A stretch of DNA of 52,164 bases from Thermogemmatispora onikobensis (GCF_001748285.1 NZ_BDGT01000039.1:1-52164); one strand, 5' to 3'; counted from the stretch's first letter, positions 18,230 through 26,837 are shown. Notes: a model not told the origin generated them from the letters alone. Numbers and translations: made by a program.

Positions 18230-19558
18230 TCAGCCCGCCAGGACCGGTATCGGCCAGCCCTGGCCTACGGGCAAAGGTAGCGCCACATTCCATTCCTCCT
18301 GCCCATTCTCCTTTGCCAGGGCATGCAGGACAAAATGTTCCTCTTCGCCAGGGAGTGCCACAAACACATAGACGTTGCTCCCCCCCACTACCAGGCGGCT
18401 CGGGATGCTTCCCCCATTACGGCGGCTTGCTAGTTGCTTCTGCCAGAGTATTCGCCCGTTCTGCCCATCCAGCGCCGTCACCCATCCCTGTCCATCAACC
18501 AGATAGAGCATCTTCCCGTCTACTCCCCCTTGCAACGGCGCAGCCACACGGTCAAATCCTCCTGTCAGCTCAGCCGACCAGCCCTCCCGTCCATCCAGCA
18601 GCCGCAGCGCGCTCACCCGTATCTGCCCTGTCTGCCTGGCCTTCTCCACCACATAGAGCCAGCCCTGGCCTATTGCCAGCGGCTGGTAATCCAGATCCCA
18701 ATCTCGCCATTGCGCACGGCTCACCTGCCACAGTCGTCGCCCATCGCTGGCCCTTATCCCAAGGATCTGGCCTTCGTAGTCCAAACAAAGCACTCCATTC
18801 CCCAGTAGCATCGCCCGTGGCTGCTGATCAGGGAGAAACCTGTCAGGGATGCCCAATTGCCAGCGCAATCGCCCTGTGCGCGCATCCAGCCCTATCACTT
18901 CCGGCCCTCCCCCCTGCGGTGTCGACACTCTACCACCCACGACATAGACCATTCCCTCAGCCGCCACCGGCATGAGATAAACGCTGGCATTCCCTGGGAA
19001 TGCATAGCTCCATCGCCCTCGCCCATTGTTCATATCTAGCGCCTCTACCCTCTTCAGAGCGACCCGATAGACCTGTCCGACCGTCTCATCCACGGCTGGC
19101 ACCATCCAGGATTCCCCGCTGAAAGCCATCAATTTCATCTCTGCTTGCCAGCGGATTTCCCCATTCTGCGCCTTCAGTGCCAGCAGATAGCCATCGGCGG
19201 TATTAGCGTAGAGCGCCTGCCCACCACGCGCGATCGGCTCGAAACCTGAGAGGGCATAGAGAGGAGTGCTTTTCCAGCGCAGCAGTCGGCACCAGCGCGG
19301 GCGCCCACTGCCGGTATCCAGCGCATAGAGCCATGTACTCAGCCCTACATAGAGAGTGGTCATTACGGGCTCATCGCCACCAGCAGGCTCAGCTAGCCTG
19401 CTGACTTGTACCTGCGACTGAGCCGCAGGGCAGGGCACCGTCTCCAGCGACACGCTTGGCGGCGTCTGCTGGCAACCCAGCAGACCCACCAGCAGCCAGA
19501 CACACCCTAAGAACAGCTTCCAGGAGGGACGCGCAAACCCGGGCGACTGCCCTTTCAT
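18230..19558 (-). CDS. PQQ-type beta-propeller lipoprotein (copy 2)
   Basis: A 442-residue predicted lipoprotein. The signal core WKLFLGCVWLLVGLLGC matches that of copy 1 almost exactly, and the propeller repeats are of the same type (LYALDTGSGRPRWCR, VIGLDARTGRLRWQ, VTALDGQNGRILWQK). Its start codon overlaps the stop of the 47-codon gene upstream (ATGA, 19555-19558), which indicates translational coupling. The role is unknown; surface-exposed binding or scaffold functions are typical for such propellers. Confidence 0.88.
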   Translation of the reverse strand: MKGQSPGFARPSWKLFLGCVWLLVGLLGCQQTPPSVSLETVPCPAAQSQVQVSRLAEPAGGDEPVMTTLYVGLSTWLYALDTGSGRPRWCRLLRWKSTPLYALSGFEPIARGGQALYANTADGYLLALKAQNGEIRWQAEMKLMAFSGESWMVPAVDETVGQVYRVALKRVEALDMNNGRGRWSYAFPGNASVYLMPVAAEGMVYVVGGRVSTPQGGGPEVIGLDARTGRLRWQLGIPDRFLPDQQPRAMLLGNGVLCLDYEGQILGIRASDGRRLWQVSRAQWRDWDLDYQPLAIGQGWLYVVEKARQTGQIRVSALRLLDGREGWSAELTGGFDRVAAPLQGGVDGKMLYLVDGQGWVTALDGQNGRILWQKQLASRRNGGSIPSRLVVGGSNVYVFVALPGEEEHFVLHALAKENGQEEWNVALPLPVGQGWPIPVLAG

Positions 19559-19698
19559 GATCTCAATGCTCCTCCTTTCTCAGCACTATCCTCCGCCGAC
19601 GCTGACGACGAAAGAGCCAACAGTTTGTTGATGAGGACCTGGGCCTCTTTGACAGAGTGCAGTTCGCTGCGCTGTTTTTCTCCAGATCGCTCATTCAT
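19555..19698 (-). CDS. Small 47-residue protein between PQQ lipoprotein genes
   Basis: MNERSGEKQR..., a charged N-terminus followed by a helical, leucine-containing middle (VKEAQVLINKLLALSSS). GAAGG precedes the ATG by about 4 nt, and the stop overlaps the next start by 4 nt. The tight overlap on both sides supports a real small gene. No family is recognised. Confidence 0.5.
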   Translation of the reverse strand: MNERSGEKQRSELHSVKEAQVLINKLLALSSSASAEDSAEKGGALRS

Positions 19699-19718
19699 GC
19701 TTCCTTCTTTTCCCTGGC

Positions 19719-21038
19719 TCAGGCTCCCAGCACTGGCACGATCCAATAGCCTCTCTCCCCAAAGGTCATCTCCCACTCTACCTTTCCGCTCACACGGTCC
19801 ACCGCGTGCAGCACATAGGGTCCGTTGGCCTCCAATCCACTCGTGAGAACATAGACCGTATTTCCTTCGACTACTGGCTGACTCATTGGCATCCAGTCAT
19901 GGCCGACGTTAGCGGCGATTTGCTGCCTCCAGAGCTTATGCCCGCTGCCTATCTCTAGCGCTTCCAGCCCTCCATCCTCGCCTGTCAGATAGAGCGTCTG
20001 TCTGTCCACCACCGTCCAGAGGTCCCCTCCTTCCTCAGCGGTCACCTTCCAGAGTACCCGCCCGCTCGCTGCCTTCACCGCCCAGAGCTGCGGATTCTTT
20101 CCCGCCTCAATCTGCAGGTAGAAGACCCCTTCCGCTGCACCAACCAGCCTGGAGTAAGACGTTCCCTGCAGCTGTATCTCCCAGAGCAGCTTGCCATCGG
20201 TCACGCGTATCCCCAGGAGTCCCTTCCCGTTGATCAGCAGGCCGATCACTCCTTGCTCCGCCTTCAATGGCTCTTGCAGGCGTAAATTTTTTCCCAACGG
20301 CCAGAGGTGCTCCCACAAGCGCTTCCCTGTTTGCGCCTCCACCCCCAGTAAGAGGAGGTTCTCGGTATTGGAGCCTGCTCTCGTGTAGACCGATACTGCT
20401 GCCACTGCCACATTTCCACTGACCTTCGGTAGCAGCCTTGGCAGTACCTGCGACTTCGCTGGCAGCCCCTGGCTGAGATTCTGCTGCCAGCGCATCTTCC
20501 CGTCCGTGCTCCCGACGGCATAGAAGCCAATGCTACTATCTACTCCATAGATGAGCTGTCTCTGCTCATCTACCGTTGGCGCCTCCCAATCCTCATCACC
20601 GAAGAAGTCATAATTCTCTGCCACCCACCGCACCTGTCCGCTGTCTGCATCGAGGGCCACCAGTCTTCCCTCGTCTGTTCCGCTATAGAGGCTGTGACCA
20701 CTACGCCTCAGTGCCGCAAAGTCGGGGGTGATACTCTCTTCCTCGCTATCCGTAGACACCAGCCGCCGGCACCACAGCACTCTCCCCCGCTGCCCATCAA
20801 TCGCGTAGAGGCGATCGTGATCACCTACGTAGAGCAATGCTTGCCCTTGACCATCAGCGCGAGCCTGCCCTCTGAATAGTACTCGGTCCCCTGTAGCCCC
20901 ACAGGGAACAGTACTCAGAGGTACAGCACTCGACTGGGGGAACGATGGCTGACAGGCGGAGATGGTTCCTATGAGGAAGACCAGGCTGAGCACCCGCAGA
21001 CTTGCCCACTTTGTTCCGTTGAGCAGCTGACGAAACAC
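19719..21038 (-). CDS. PQQ-type beta-propeller lipoprotein (copy 3, most diverged)
   Basis: A 439-residue predicted lipoprotein with lipobox ISAC (Cys29) and the same propeller design (LYAIDGQRGRVLWCRR, LVALDADSGQVRWV, LWAVKAASGRVLWKV, LEALEIGSGHKLWRQ). It is clearly less similar to copies 1 and 2 than they are to each other, so it probably represents the older duplication. The GTG start has AAGGAGGGAAGGAA upstream. It is the first large gene of the minus-strand run 21384-16730. Confidence 0.88.
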   Translation of the reverse strand: MFRQLLNGTKWASLRVLSLVFLIGTISACQPSFPQSSAVPLSTVPCGATGDRVLFRGQARADGQGQALLYVGDHDRLYAIDGQRGRVLWCRRLVSTDSEEESITPDFAALRRSGHSLYSGTDEGRLVALDADSGQVRWVAENYDFFGDEDWEAPTVDEQRQLIYGVDSSIGFYAVGSTDGKMRWQQNLSQGLPAKSQVLPRLLPKVSGNVAVAAVSVYTRAGSNTENLLLLGVEAQTGKRLWEHLWPLGKNLRLQEPLKAEQGVIGLLINGKGLLGIRVTDGKLLWEIQLQGTSYSRLVGAAEGVFYLQIEAGKNPQLWAVKAASGRVLWKVTAEEGGDLWTVVDRQTLYLTGEDGGLEALEIGSGHKLWRQQIAANVGHDWMPMSQPVVEGNTVYVLTSGLEANGPYVLHAVDRVSGKVEWEMTFGERGYWIVPVLGA

Positions 21039-21192
21039 TTCCTTCCCTCCTTACAACCGGCGAACCTAAAAGCCGGGAAGAGCGCATCCGACCTCTTGAT
21101 AGGACTGCTTTGCCAAGCTCTGAGCCTGCTCATTATGATAGGTGGCCAGCCGGCCATCGGGCTGAATGGCTCCTTCGCTGTAGAGGAGAGCG

Positions 21193-21384
21193 TTAGCACT
21201 TTGCTTCCGCAGAGAGCCAGTTTCTCTCCCCCCAGCGAGTGCTCACCAGGGCTGATACTGAGTCTGCAGCCAGGCCGTAGCACAGAGGGTCGCCCCCAAT
21301 GAGGCAGTCGGCAGCCTCCGCTGCAGGCCCACCAGACTCATCAGGAGCTACACATTCCTCATTAGCAGCTTTCATCTGTAACAT
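21193..21384 (-). CDS. Small 63-residue ORF at the head of the PQQ operon
   Basis: MLQMKAANEECVAPDESG..., with AAGGA about 6 nt before the ATG at 21384, only some 15 nt downstream of the predicted transcription start. The peptide is acidic, contains four cysteines and has no recognised domain. It may be a genuine small protein or a leader ORF; the matching promoter and ribosome site are the only support. Confidence 0.4.
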   Translation of the reverse strand: MLQMKAANEECVAPDESGGPAAEAADCLIGGDPLCYGLAADSVSALVSTRWGERNWLSAEAKC

Positions 21385-21405
21385 TCTATTCCTTCTGCCA
21401 TTTAC

Positions 21406-21434
21406 TCTATAGCAGATATATTTACGATAGTCAA
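21406..21434 (-). promoter_or_regulatory. Promoter of the PQQ lipoprotein operon
   Basis: Minus strand: TTGACT (21434-21429), 17-nt spacer, TATAGA (21411-21406). The predicted start is near 21399, in a locally AT-rich stretch. Confidence 0.7.
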
Positions 21435-21790
21435 TACTACCAGCGAGAAAACTCGCCAGCGATCTGTTGCCTTCTGCCCTCTGCTGGAGACCATCGTCCA
21501 TCTCACGCCTCCCTCCCTTCTGCTAATCTTTGCGCAACTGGGCAGGAGGCACCTCCAACTCTTCTCGAAATAGCTCATCTACTGGATTGCCAGCTCTGCC
21601 AGCTCTCTCTTCCTATGCCTCCCAGCGTCGTCTCATCATGTCCCGTCGCCTCGGTCCGCGTCTCCGCATGTGCCTCCCACGGACGCAGACGGGTCCTGCC
21701 CCTGCTCGTTCCCCTGTACCGTGTCCGCCGTCAGGAACTGCCCTTCCTCAGACCCTTCGTCCCTCCCCCTCACCCGATCGATGCCCGCTC

Positions 21791-22597
21791 TCATTCCCCT
21801 CTCTGCTCTTGCTCTGCTGCCTCTTCTTCAGCAAGCTCCCTCAGCCCCTGGCTTACCCTCCAGACCAGCAGGCCTATGGTGTATACCAATGCCGCTATGG
21901 GCAGCATCAGCCACAGCGCTGCCCCCCCCAATTCCACCAGGTTCCCCGCCAGCCCCCGCAGACCCTCCTCCTGCACCCCTCTGAGCAGCTCATGGCGCAC
22001 CTCCGGGCTGACTGCCACCAGCCCAACGACCAGTCCTCCCCAGACCACCACCGCCCCACATCCCACCGCCTGCACCCCCTGCCTCCATCTCCTCTCTGCC
22101 CTCGCCTTCTCCCACCCCTTCAGCGTTCTCCCCACGGCTGCCGCTCGCTCCTCCAGCAGCTGCTCTAGCTCCTCCTTCCCCTCATAGAGCCTCGGCAGCA
22201 GCCACTCCGGCTCTCCCCTCCCTTTCTTGACCACTCGCCAGCCCCACGGCTCCCGCCTGATTTCCCGCACCTGCTCCCAGCGAACCACCCAGGTTCTCCG
22301 CACCAGCTCCTGCAGCTCTACCCATCCCTCCTCACCGACCACCAGCCTCCGCCGCAAGCCCAGCAGCTCCCCGGCGGAACCCACCCCGAACCCGAGCAGG
22401 AGCGCTGACAGGAAGGCGAGGTCCCCTGGCCCCTTCCGCCACAGGACCAGGACGACCACTCCAATCCCCTCTCCTAGCAGTCCCCACCAGCTCACGCGCA
22501 ACCACCGCCTCGTCCGAAAGGCAGCCAGCGGCCTGCCCAGCTCCAGACGCTCTAGCAACTGCTGATCCTTCACAGCGATGCCCATAGTTTTACGCAT
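21791..22597 (-). CDS. Membrane protein with PH-like middle region, unknown function
   Basis: A 268-residue protein. Two hydrophobic segments near residues 33-70 are followed by a soluble stretch (about 80-165) with short strands (RRLVVGEEGWVELQELVRRTWVVRWEQVREIRREPWGWRVVKKGRG) that resembles bacterial PH-like domains. Two more hydrophobic helices follow (VGCGAVVVWGGLVVGLVAV, LWLMLPIAALVYTIGLLVW) before an acidic tail. The GTG/GAG-heavy codon use is normal for this genome. GGAAGGA precedes the ATG. No family name is certain. Confidence 0.65.
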   Translation of the reverse strand: MRKTMGIAVKDQQLLERLELGRPLAAFRTRRWLRVSWWGLLGEGIGVVVLVLWRKGPGDLAFLSALLLGFGVGSAGELLGLRRRLVVGEEGWVELQELVRRTWVVRWEQVREIRREPWGWRVVKKGRGEPEWLLPRLYEGKEELEQLLEERAAAVGRTLKGWEKARAERRWRQGVQAVGCGAVVVWGGLVVGLVAVSPEVRHELLRGVQEEGLRGLAGNLVELGGAALWLMLPIAALVYTIGLLVWRVSQGLRELAEEEAAEQEQRGE

Positions 22598-22982
22598 CTC
22601 TTACCATTCCTTCCTTTGCAAACACAGGTACTCATCAACTGTCTGGCAAGGACCCTTTAGCTAGCAGCTCTCTCCACACCCCTCACGCCCCATCGTCTAA
22701 TCGACCAGCGGAGCAGGGGGCGCCGCTCTAGCTCCACCAACAAGGGGCTGATGAAGAACACGGCTCTGTTGCCGGCGGCCAACCGCTCCCGGTCAGTCCT
22801 AACCGAGAACCCGCGCCGGACTGGCTCCCCCCGCCAGCTGCGCCCATCCCTCTCTCGGTCGCCCTGCTCTCCTCTCACTCAGACGGCACGGCAGCCATCC
22901 CTACGGCGACAAGATAATGCAGCACACAGATGAAAATAGCCTTTGCCCGCTTCCTCATGCTTTAACCCAGCGCTATTCTCTC
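22598..22982. other. Intergenic region, nothing recognised
   Basis: Apart from the ribosome site for the gene ending at 21791, no promoter, repeat or coding frame with a ribosome site was found. Confidence 0.4.
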
Positions 22983-23930
22983 TCACCATCGAGCTGGGCT
23001 CTCCTTCCTGCCGCCTGCACCGGACCAGCTCCCAGATCTGCCACTTGCGCCTAGAAGACACCAGAAGGCCAGCCGCAGCAGCAGCACCTCCATCACCACC
23101 CACCAGCCACCCCCAGGCAGCGCCAGCCCCACGCCGGCAGGCCAGAGTCCGAACCAGATCTGCCCCACCGTCATCCCCAGCGCCAGCATGAAGAGTACTC
23201 CCATTCCTAGCACCAGCACCCAGATCCACACTCGCGACATGGCTTCCCAGAAACGCGTCCGACGTGCCAGGCCGAAACGTGTAAGCCAGACCAGCAAACG
23301 GAACCCCAGTGCTCCCAGCCCCACCAGCAGCACACTCAGGCTCAGCCGCCAGAGCAGCCCCTGCTCCAGCCACAGCGAGCCGCCCACCCCCACGACGACC
23401 GCCAGCAGCCAGAGCACCAGCGAGGCAACACCCCTGGCTCCCCTTCTTGTGGCTCGCCACCCGCGCCACCAGCGCGGCAGCACCCACCGGCTCAGGCGGA
23501 TCAGCTCCGGCCCCACCAGCCAGCTCATGCGCAGCTCCAGCACCAGCGCCCCTGTCATAAACGCTCCCGCCAGCGCCTGCTCTCCCACCCATAGCCAACG
23601 GGGCTGCTGTGGCCCGGCAGGAATCAGCCTCAGCCAGCTGCCCCACAGCAACGCTCCCAGTAACCACACAAAGCATGGACCGACCACCACCGAGAGCCGC
23701 TCTGTCTCTGCCTCTGTCCCCCCCTCACTCTGCCCCACCAGCCCTTCCCCACTCAGCTCCTCCTCCTGGAGCCACCACAAGAGCACGCTCACCAGTCCCC
23801 ATGCCCCCAGGGCCACCACCCCTTCCGCCAGAAAGCAGAGCGCCAACAGCTGCTGCCAGACGACCACCCCCATGAGCGCTATGCTTGCTGCCCACAGCAA
23901 CACAGTGCCGCGCACTGACAAGACCCGCAT
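22983..23930 (-). CDS. Polytopic membrane protein, unknown function
   Basis: A 315-residue protein with about eight hydrophobic helices and unusually high Trp, Leu and Val content (LLWAASIALMGVVVWQQLLAL, FVWLLGALLWGSWL, VASLVLWLLAVVVGVGGSLWL, WIWVLVLGMGVLFMLALGM). The ATG at 23930 (MRVLSVRG) with GAGGGGG upstream is preferred to a TTG at 23951. It follows the 99-residue membrane protein by 54 nt, so the two are probably co-transcribed. No family is recognised. Confidence 0.65.
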   Translation of the reverse strand: MRVLSVRGTVLLWAASIALMGVVVWQQLLALCFLAEGVVALGAWGLVSVLLWWLQEEELSGEGLVGQSEGGTEAETERLSVVVGPCFVWLLGALLWGSWLRLIPAGPQQPRWLWVGEQALAGAFMTGALVLELRMSWLVGPELIRLSRWVLPRWWRGWRATRRGARGVASLVLWLLAVVVGVGGSLWLEQGLLWRLSLSVLLVGLGALGFRLLVWLTRFGLARRTRFWEAMSRVWIWVLVLGMGVLFMLALGMTVGQIWFGLWPAGVGLALPGGGWWVVMEVLLLRLAFWCLLGASGRSGSWSGAGGRKESPARW

Positions 23931-23984
23931 GATGGATGTTCCCCCTCTCAAGGACTTCCTTATACTGGCCCAGGCCAGCAGCCG

Positions 23985-24284
23985 CTACTTCGTAGCGAAC
24001 ATGACTGCTACGATGATCCCTGTACACATGATCCAGAACAGCTGATCCAGCTGCTTCCGCCACACCTCCTGCACCGCCTCCTCGTGCGCTTCCACCTGGC
24101 TGAGTCGCTCGCAATGCCGCAGCAGCAGCACTTGCAGCGCCCACCCCACCAACACTCCCCACAAGACGTGGTAGAGACCAGCCACCGCCTCAGCCATCAC
24201 CAGTAAGCCGCTGCATAGGCTCAGCCAGCCCCTATAGTGCAGAAATCGCCCCTCAGCAGGGGGGCGTTCAGCCTCAGTGTTCAT
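23985..24284 (-). CDS. Small membrane protein, 99 residues
   Basis: Two hydrophobic helices near the N-terminus (YRGWLSLCSGLLVMAEAVAGLY, VLWGVLVGWALQVLLL), a charged helix (QVEAHEEAVQEVWRKQLDQ) and a final helix (LFWIMCTGIIVAVMFATK). AAGGAGG lies 12 nt before the ATG. No known family; it probably belongs to a unit with the 315-residue membrane protein. Confidence 0.6.
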   Translation of the reverse strand: MNTEAERPPAEGRFLHYRGWLSLCSGLLVMAEAVAGLYHVLWGVLVGWALQVLLLRHCERLSQVEAHEEAVQEVWRKQLDQLFWIMCTGIIVAVMFATK

Positions 24285-24366
24285 CGCAACCAGTTTCCTC
24301 CTTTCCTATCCTCCAGCCCTCCCGAGCCGGAGTCGCTTCCCAATCTTGCTTGCTGGGAACCGGGTT

Positions 24367-24775
24367 CTATGCCAACTGGACCCCCCAAGCCCAGGTATGA
24401 GTCCAACAAGTAGGTCTGGCTGGTGAGCAGCCGGCACCGTTGTAGCTGGTCTGCACCGTCTCGCTGGCGCCAGTGACAGTGATGGTCTCGGCAATCTGCC
24501 GCCCACGTGCATCATAGGTATAGCAGTAGGAGCCGCTGAGATTGGCCGGACCGCTGAAGCGCTCGCCAGTCACGCGGCCCACGCCTACGTTCTCATTGGC
24601 GGTGCTGTCGTAGGTGTCGGCAACCCAGGCGCCGGTGGGGGGTGTTGCTGCTGTTACACCACAGCAGCCGATTGAGACCGTCGTAGCCGTTCTGTCGCGC
24701 CTGCCAGGCAGCAGGCGCTTCCTCTGGATTGGCGGTCTCCCCCTGGTCCCTTGCTCCAGACTCAAGCACATGGGC
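24367..24775 (-). pseudogene. RHS/YD-repeat protein remnant, frameshifted
   Basis: YD-repeat-type sequence is split between two minus-strand frames. The upstream part reads AWQARQNGYDGLNRLLWCNSS. The frame then changes near a C-run at about 24641-24646, and the downstream part reads GAWVADTYDSTANENVGVGRV, then YCYTYDARGRQIAETITVTG. Such repeats belong to RHS and wall-associated toxins. There is no intact start, core or toxin domain, so this is a decayed 3' piece. It lies downstream of a strong minus-strand promoter with no intact gene between. Confidence 0.75.
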
Positions 24776-25646
24776 AGGCCGAAACAAGCCGACGTCCCGG
24801 GAAGGAGGGGGGGAAAAGCAGCGCGTGGAAAAGGATCTGCCTGCACCTGGGCCGGGCTGGCAACCAGGACCGTTCTCTCCTTGAAAGAGGCAGACAGGCC
24901 GTCCGTAATTACTCCTTCCTGTTGGCTTCTCTCCACAGCAGGAGACGCGGAAAGAAGGAGCATCCGAGAGGGGGGAGTGACCGGGGCGAGGGGTCAGGCT
25001 TCAGGAATGATTCCTATACAAGTGCAGGGAAAATAAAAAGACCTTTGCAAACAACGTCGTCCAGCCTGGCACCGACAGCCTCAACGCAGTTCGCATGGAG
25101 AAAGCTACTACAGGTGCAGCGCTGCGTCCATGCCTCCTGTTATGATCGCTCTCCCTTGAAAGGCTCCTGCTGGCTGAGAGTATAACAGGAATAGCTCTGC
25201 CTGTCAAGTGTAATCGACTTTCCTGTTAATTGAGAGGGATAGAAGAGGAAAGCAGGCAATGTAAGCCGGGACGACGTAACGCTCAAACTCCCTTCCGCTC
25301 TTCTCCCTAGGGTGCTCGCCAGGTAGGAGCTTAGGAAAGATACGGGTGGATTTCCTGCGCATCTATAGCGTATACTCTTTATAGAGGAACTTATTATCGC
25401 TTGGTTGTTTTGGTGATGCGTAAGGAGGTGAGAAGGGCGAAGAGTCCACCCATGCGCAGAGCGATCCGGCGTCAGCTTGATGAGGGCATACGCACCCCAC
25501 CCTGGCCCTCAGCTCCAGCTGACAGCGACGAGGTGAGTCTCCTCTCTTCGCCGGCGCTCGCTCTTTCTGAACAGTCAGACAATCATCGATCGCCGTAGCC
25601 CTTGTCTTGTCTGTTGCCTTTCTCTGGAGAGGAGTTCGAGAGCCAT
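24776..25646. other. Long intergenic region between the RHS remnant and the Cys-rich gene
   Basis: It holds a minus-strand promoter at 25179-25207. An isolated AAGGAGGTGAG at 25422-25432 has no well-placed start codon. Around 25365-25390 there is an AT-rich stretch with TATACT (25371-25376) but no clear -35. A minus-strand frame at 25001-25096 ends in a T-rich stretch and has no ribosome site. Confidence 0.4.
25179..25207 (-). promoter_or_regulatory. Near-consensus minus-strand promoter, no clear gene behind it
   Basis: TTGACA (25207-25202), 17-nt spacer, TATACT (25184-25179). Transcription would start near 25172 and read toward the RHS remnant and the small membrane protein genes. Confidence 0.75.
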
Positions 25647-26225
25647 ATGCAGACCGTGCAAACCCGCCTATCTGCCTCGTATCTGCTCAAGGGCAACCTG
25701 GCCGGCGCCCGCGCTTGTAGCTGTTCCTGCAATCCTTGCGACTGCAACCCCTGCGAGTGTCCCGGAGCCAGCCGTTGGCCAGGCTGGCGCCTGAGTCTCT
25801 ACCAGCTGGTCGAGGGCCACTTTGAGAAAATCTCCTTCCACGGCCATGAGCTGCTCCTGCTCTGTCTGGCGCTGCCCCAGCGCGAGGCCGAGCCGACCTC
25901 CTGGCAGGAGGTGATTTTGTGCGAGACCTCCGCCAACCCGGCCACCGTACTCAAGCTGCTAGAGGAGGTCGAGCAATATCTGGAGGCCCTCCCCGCTGAG
26001 GCGGAAGGAGCAGCCTCCCAGCCAACCCGACGGGCTGTCTACGCCGTGCCGCTGGTCTACCGGCAGGAAGGAACCACACCGCTGCTGCGCGTAGAATTCG
26101 ATCCCACAACGGCCCGCCGGCTGCGCGCCGCCGAGCCTGGACCGGCATACCCACCGCCAGCCTGGTCTTACAATGGTCCCCTGGCCCCGCGCAGCTCCTT
26201 CATCTGGCAGTCGCCACTGCGCTGA
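25647..26225 (+). CDS. Cys-rich protein, DUF1326-like
   Basis: A 192-residue protein. Near the N-terminus is a dense cysteine cluster, CSCSCNPCDCNPCEC (seven Cys in 15 residues). It follows SYLLKGNLAG and precedes a VEGHFEKISFHGHELLL segment. That order (strand, CxC..CPC-like cluster, 'eGhf..i...G' segment) resembles DUF1326 proteins, but the match is by eye only. The cluster suggests metal binding, and the convergent neighbour is an HMA-domain metallochaperone-like protein. GAGAGGAG lies 12 nt before the ATG at 25647; a frame to 25602 has only a TTG. Confidence 0.65.
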   Translation: MQTVQTRLSASYLLKGNLAGARACSCSCNPCDCNPCECPGASRWPGWRLSLYQLVEGHFEKISFHGHELLLLCLALPQREAEPTSWQEVILCETSANPATVLKLLEEVEQYLEALPAEAEGAASQPTRRAVYAVPLVYRQEGTTPLLRVEFDPTTARRLRAAEPGPAYPPPAWSYNGPLAPRSSFIWQSPLR

Positions 26226-26256
26226 GCCAGCCCAGCCCAGCCCAGCCCAGCCCAGG
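26226..26256 (+). repeat. Pentanucleotide tandem repeat (CAGCC)n
   Basis: About five to six copies of CAGCC follow the stop codon of the Cys-rich gene directly. The tract is a likely site of slippage. Confidence 0.85.
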
Positions 26257-26292
26257 CCGGATTGGGCCGGGCAGCCTCCCACATGCAAGCGA

Positions 26293-26353
26293 AAGAGGCG
26301 ACAGCCGGCGTGGACCGTCTGGGCCGTCGGGATTGTCTGGACTGTCGCCTCTT
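26293..26353. terminator. Bidirectional terminator-like hairpin between convergent genes
   Basis: AAGAGGCGACAG (26293-26304) pairs perfectly with CTGTCGCCTCTT (26342-26353). The 37-nt interior is GC-rich and can pair further. It lies between the Cys-rich gene (+) and the HMA gene (-), whose stop is at 26366. On the plus strand a TTCCTCTTC tract follows. Confidence 0.6.
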
Positions 26354-26365
26354 CCTCTTCAGCAC

Positions 26366-26680
26366 CTAGCCACTCAGCCCGGTCGCGCGCTGCTCTCCTG
26401 CGGCGCCGTCAGCCTCCCTCAGCTCGCCCGGTACATGGCCACAGGCCCGCACCGCCTCAGCGATCCGCTCCAGCCCCAGCTCCTCACGCGCGTAGCGCAG
26501 GGTCACCGTCCTGGTCGGCAAGGCAGTGGCGACGATCTCCAGGCCGGGGAGAGTCCCGAGGGCATCCGCGACGCGCTTGAGGCAGCCTCCACAGCGCAGA
26601 CTGGGAATGTGCAGCACCACCGTCGCCAGCTTCTGGCCGGGCGCGTCCACCATCTTCTCACGCTTCATTTCTGTCACCAT
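26366..26680 (-). CDS. HMA-domain (copper chaperone-like) protein
   Basis: About 104 residues. The segment ATVVLHIPSLRCGGCLKRV carries the CxxC metal-binding motif of heavy-metal-associated domains; VADALGTLPGLEIVAT and TVTLRYAREELGLERIAEAV complete the ferredoxin-like fold. The usual GM before CxxC is replaced by SLR. The start is uncertain: 26680 (MVTEMKRE) is chosen because the predicted promoter is at 26748-26777, which makes 26740 almost leaderless; 26653 is another option. No copper ATPase is nearby. Confidence 0.82.
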   Translation of the reverse strand: MVTEMKREKMVDAPGQKLATVVLHIPSLRCGGCLKRVADALGTLPGLEIVATALPTRTVTLRYAREELGLERIAEAVRACGHVPGELREADGAAGEQRATGLSG

Positions 26681-26747
26681 CCCACCACGAAGAGAACTAC
26701 TGGTAGCCACACGAGGGCCTGACTGGTCCTGTCTGGCCACCGCCTTG

Positions 26748-26777
26748 ACTATACAGGAGGGCCTTTCTGGCTGTCAT
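26748..26777 (-). promoter_or_regulatory. Promoter of the HMA-domain gene
   Basis: Minus strand: ATGACA (26777-26772), 18-nt spacer, TATAGT (26753-26748); predicted start near 26741. Confidence 0.5.
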
Positions 26778-26837
26778 GAGGCCTCTCCCGTATTTTTCTC
26801 TCAGGTCTTTTCCCGAGGAGATCGCGGCCAGCTCAGC

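Noticed and set aside
21530-22187. Plus-strand frames of about 190-212 codons
   Set aside because: Pro/Ser-rich shadows of the minus-strand membrane protein at 21791-22597.
22879-23676. A 265-codon minus-strand frame overlapping the 315-residue membrane protein
   Set aside because: The overlapping frame 22983-23930 has regular membrane helices and a ribosome site; this one is Gly/Ala-rich noise.
25108-25131. A seven-codon minus-strand ORF after the 25207 promoter, with AGGAGG upstream
   Set aside because: The AGGAGG is only one base from the ATG, too close for normal initiation.
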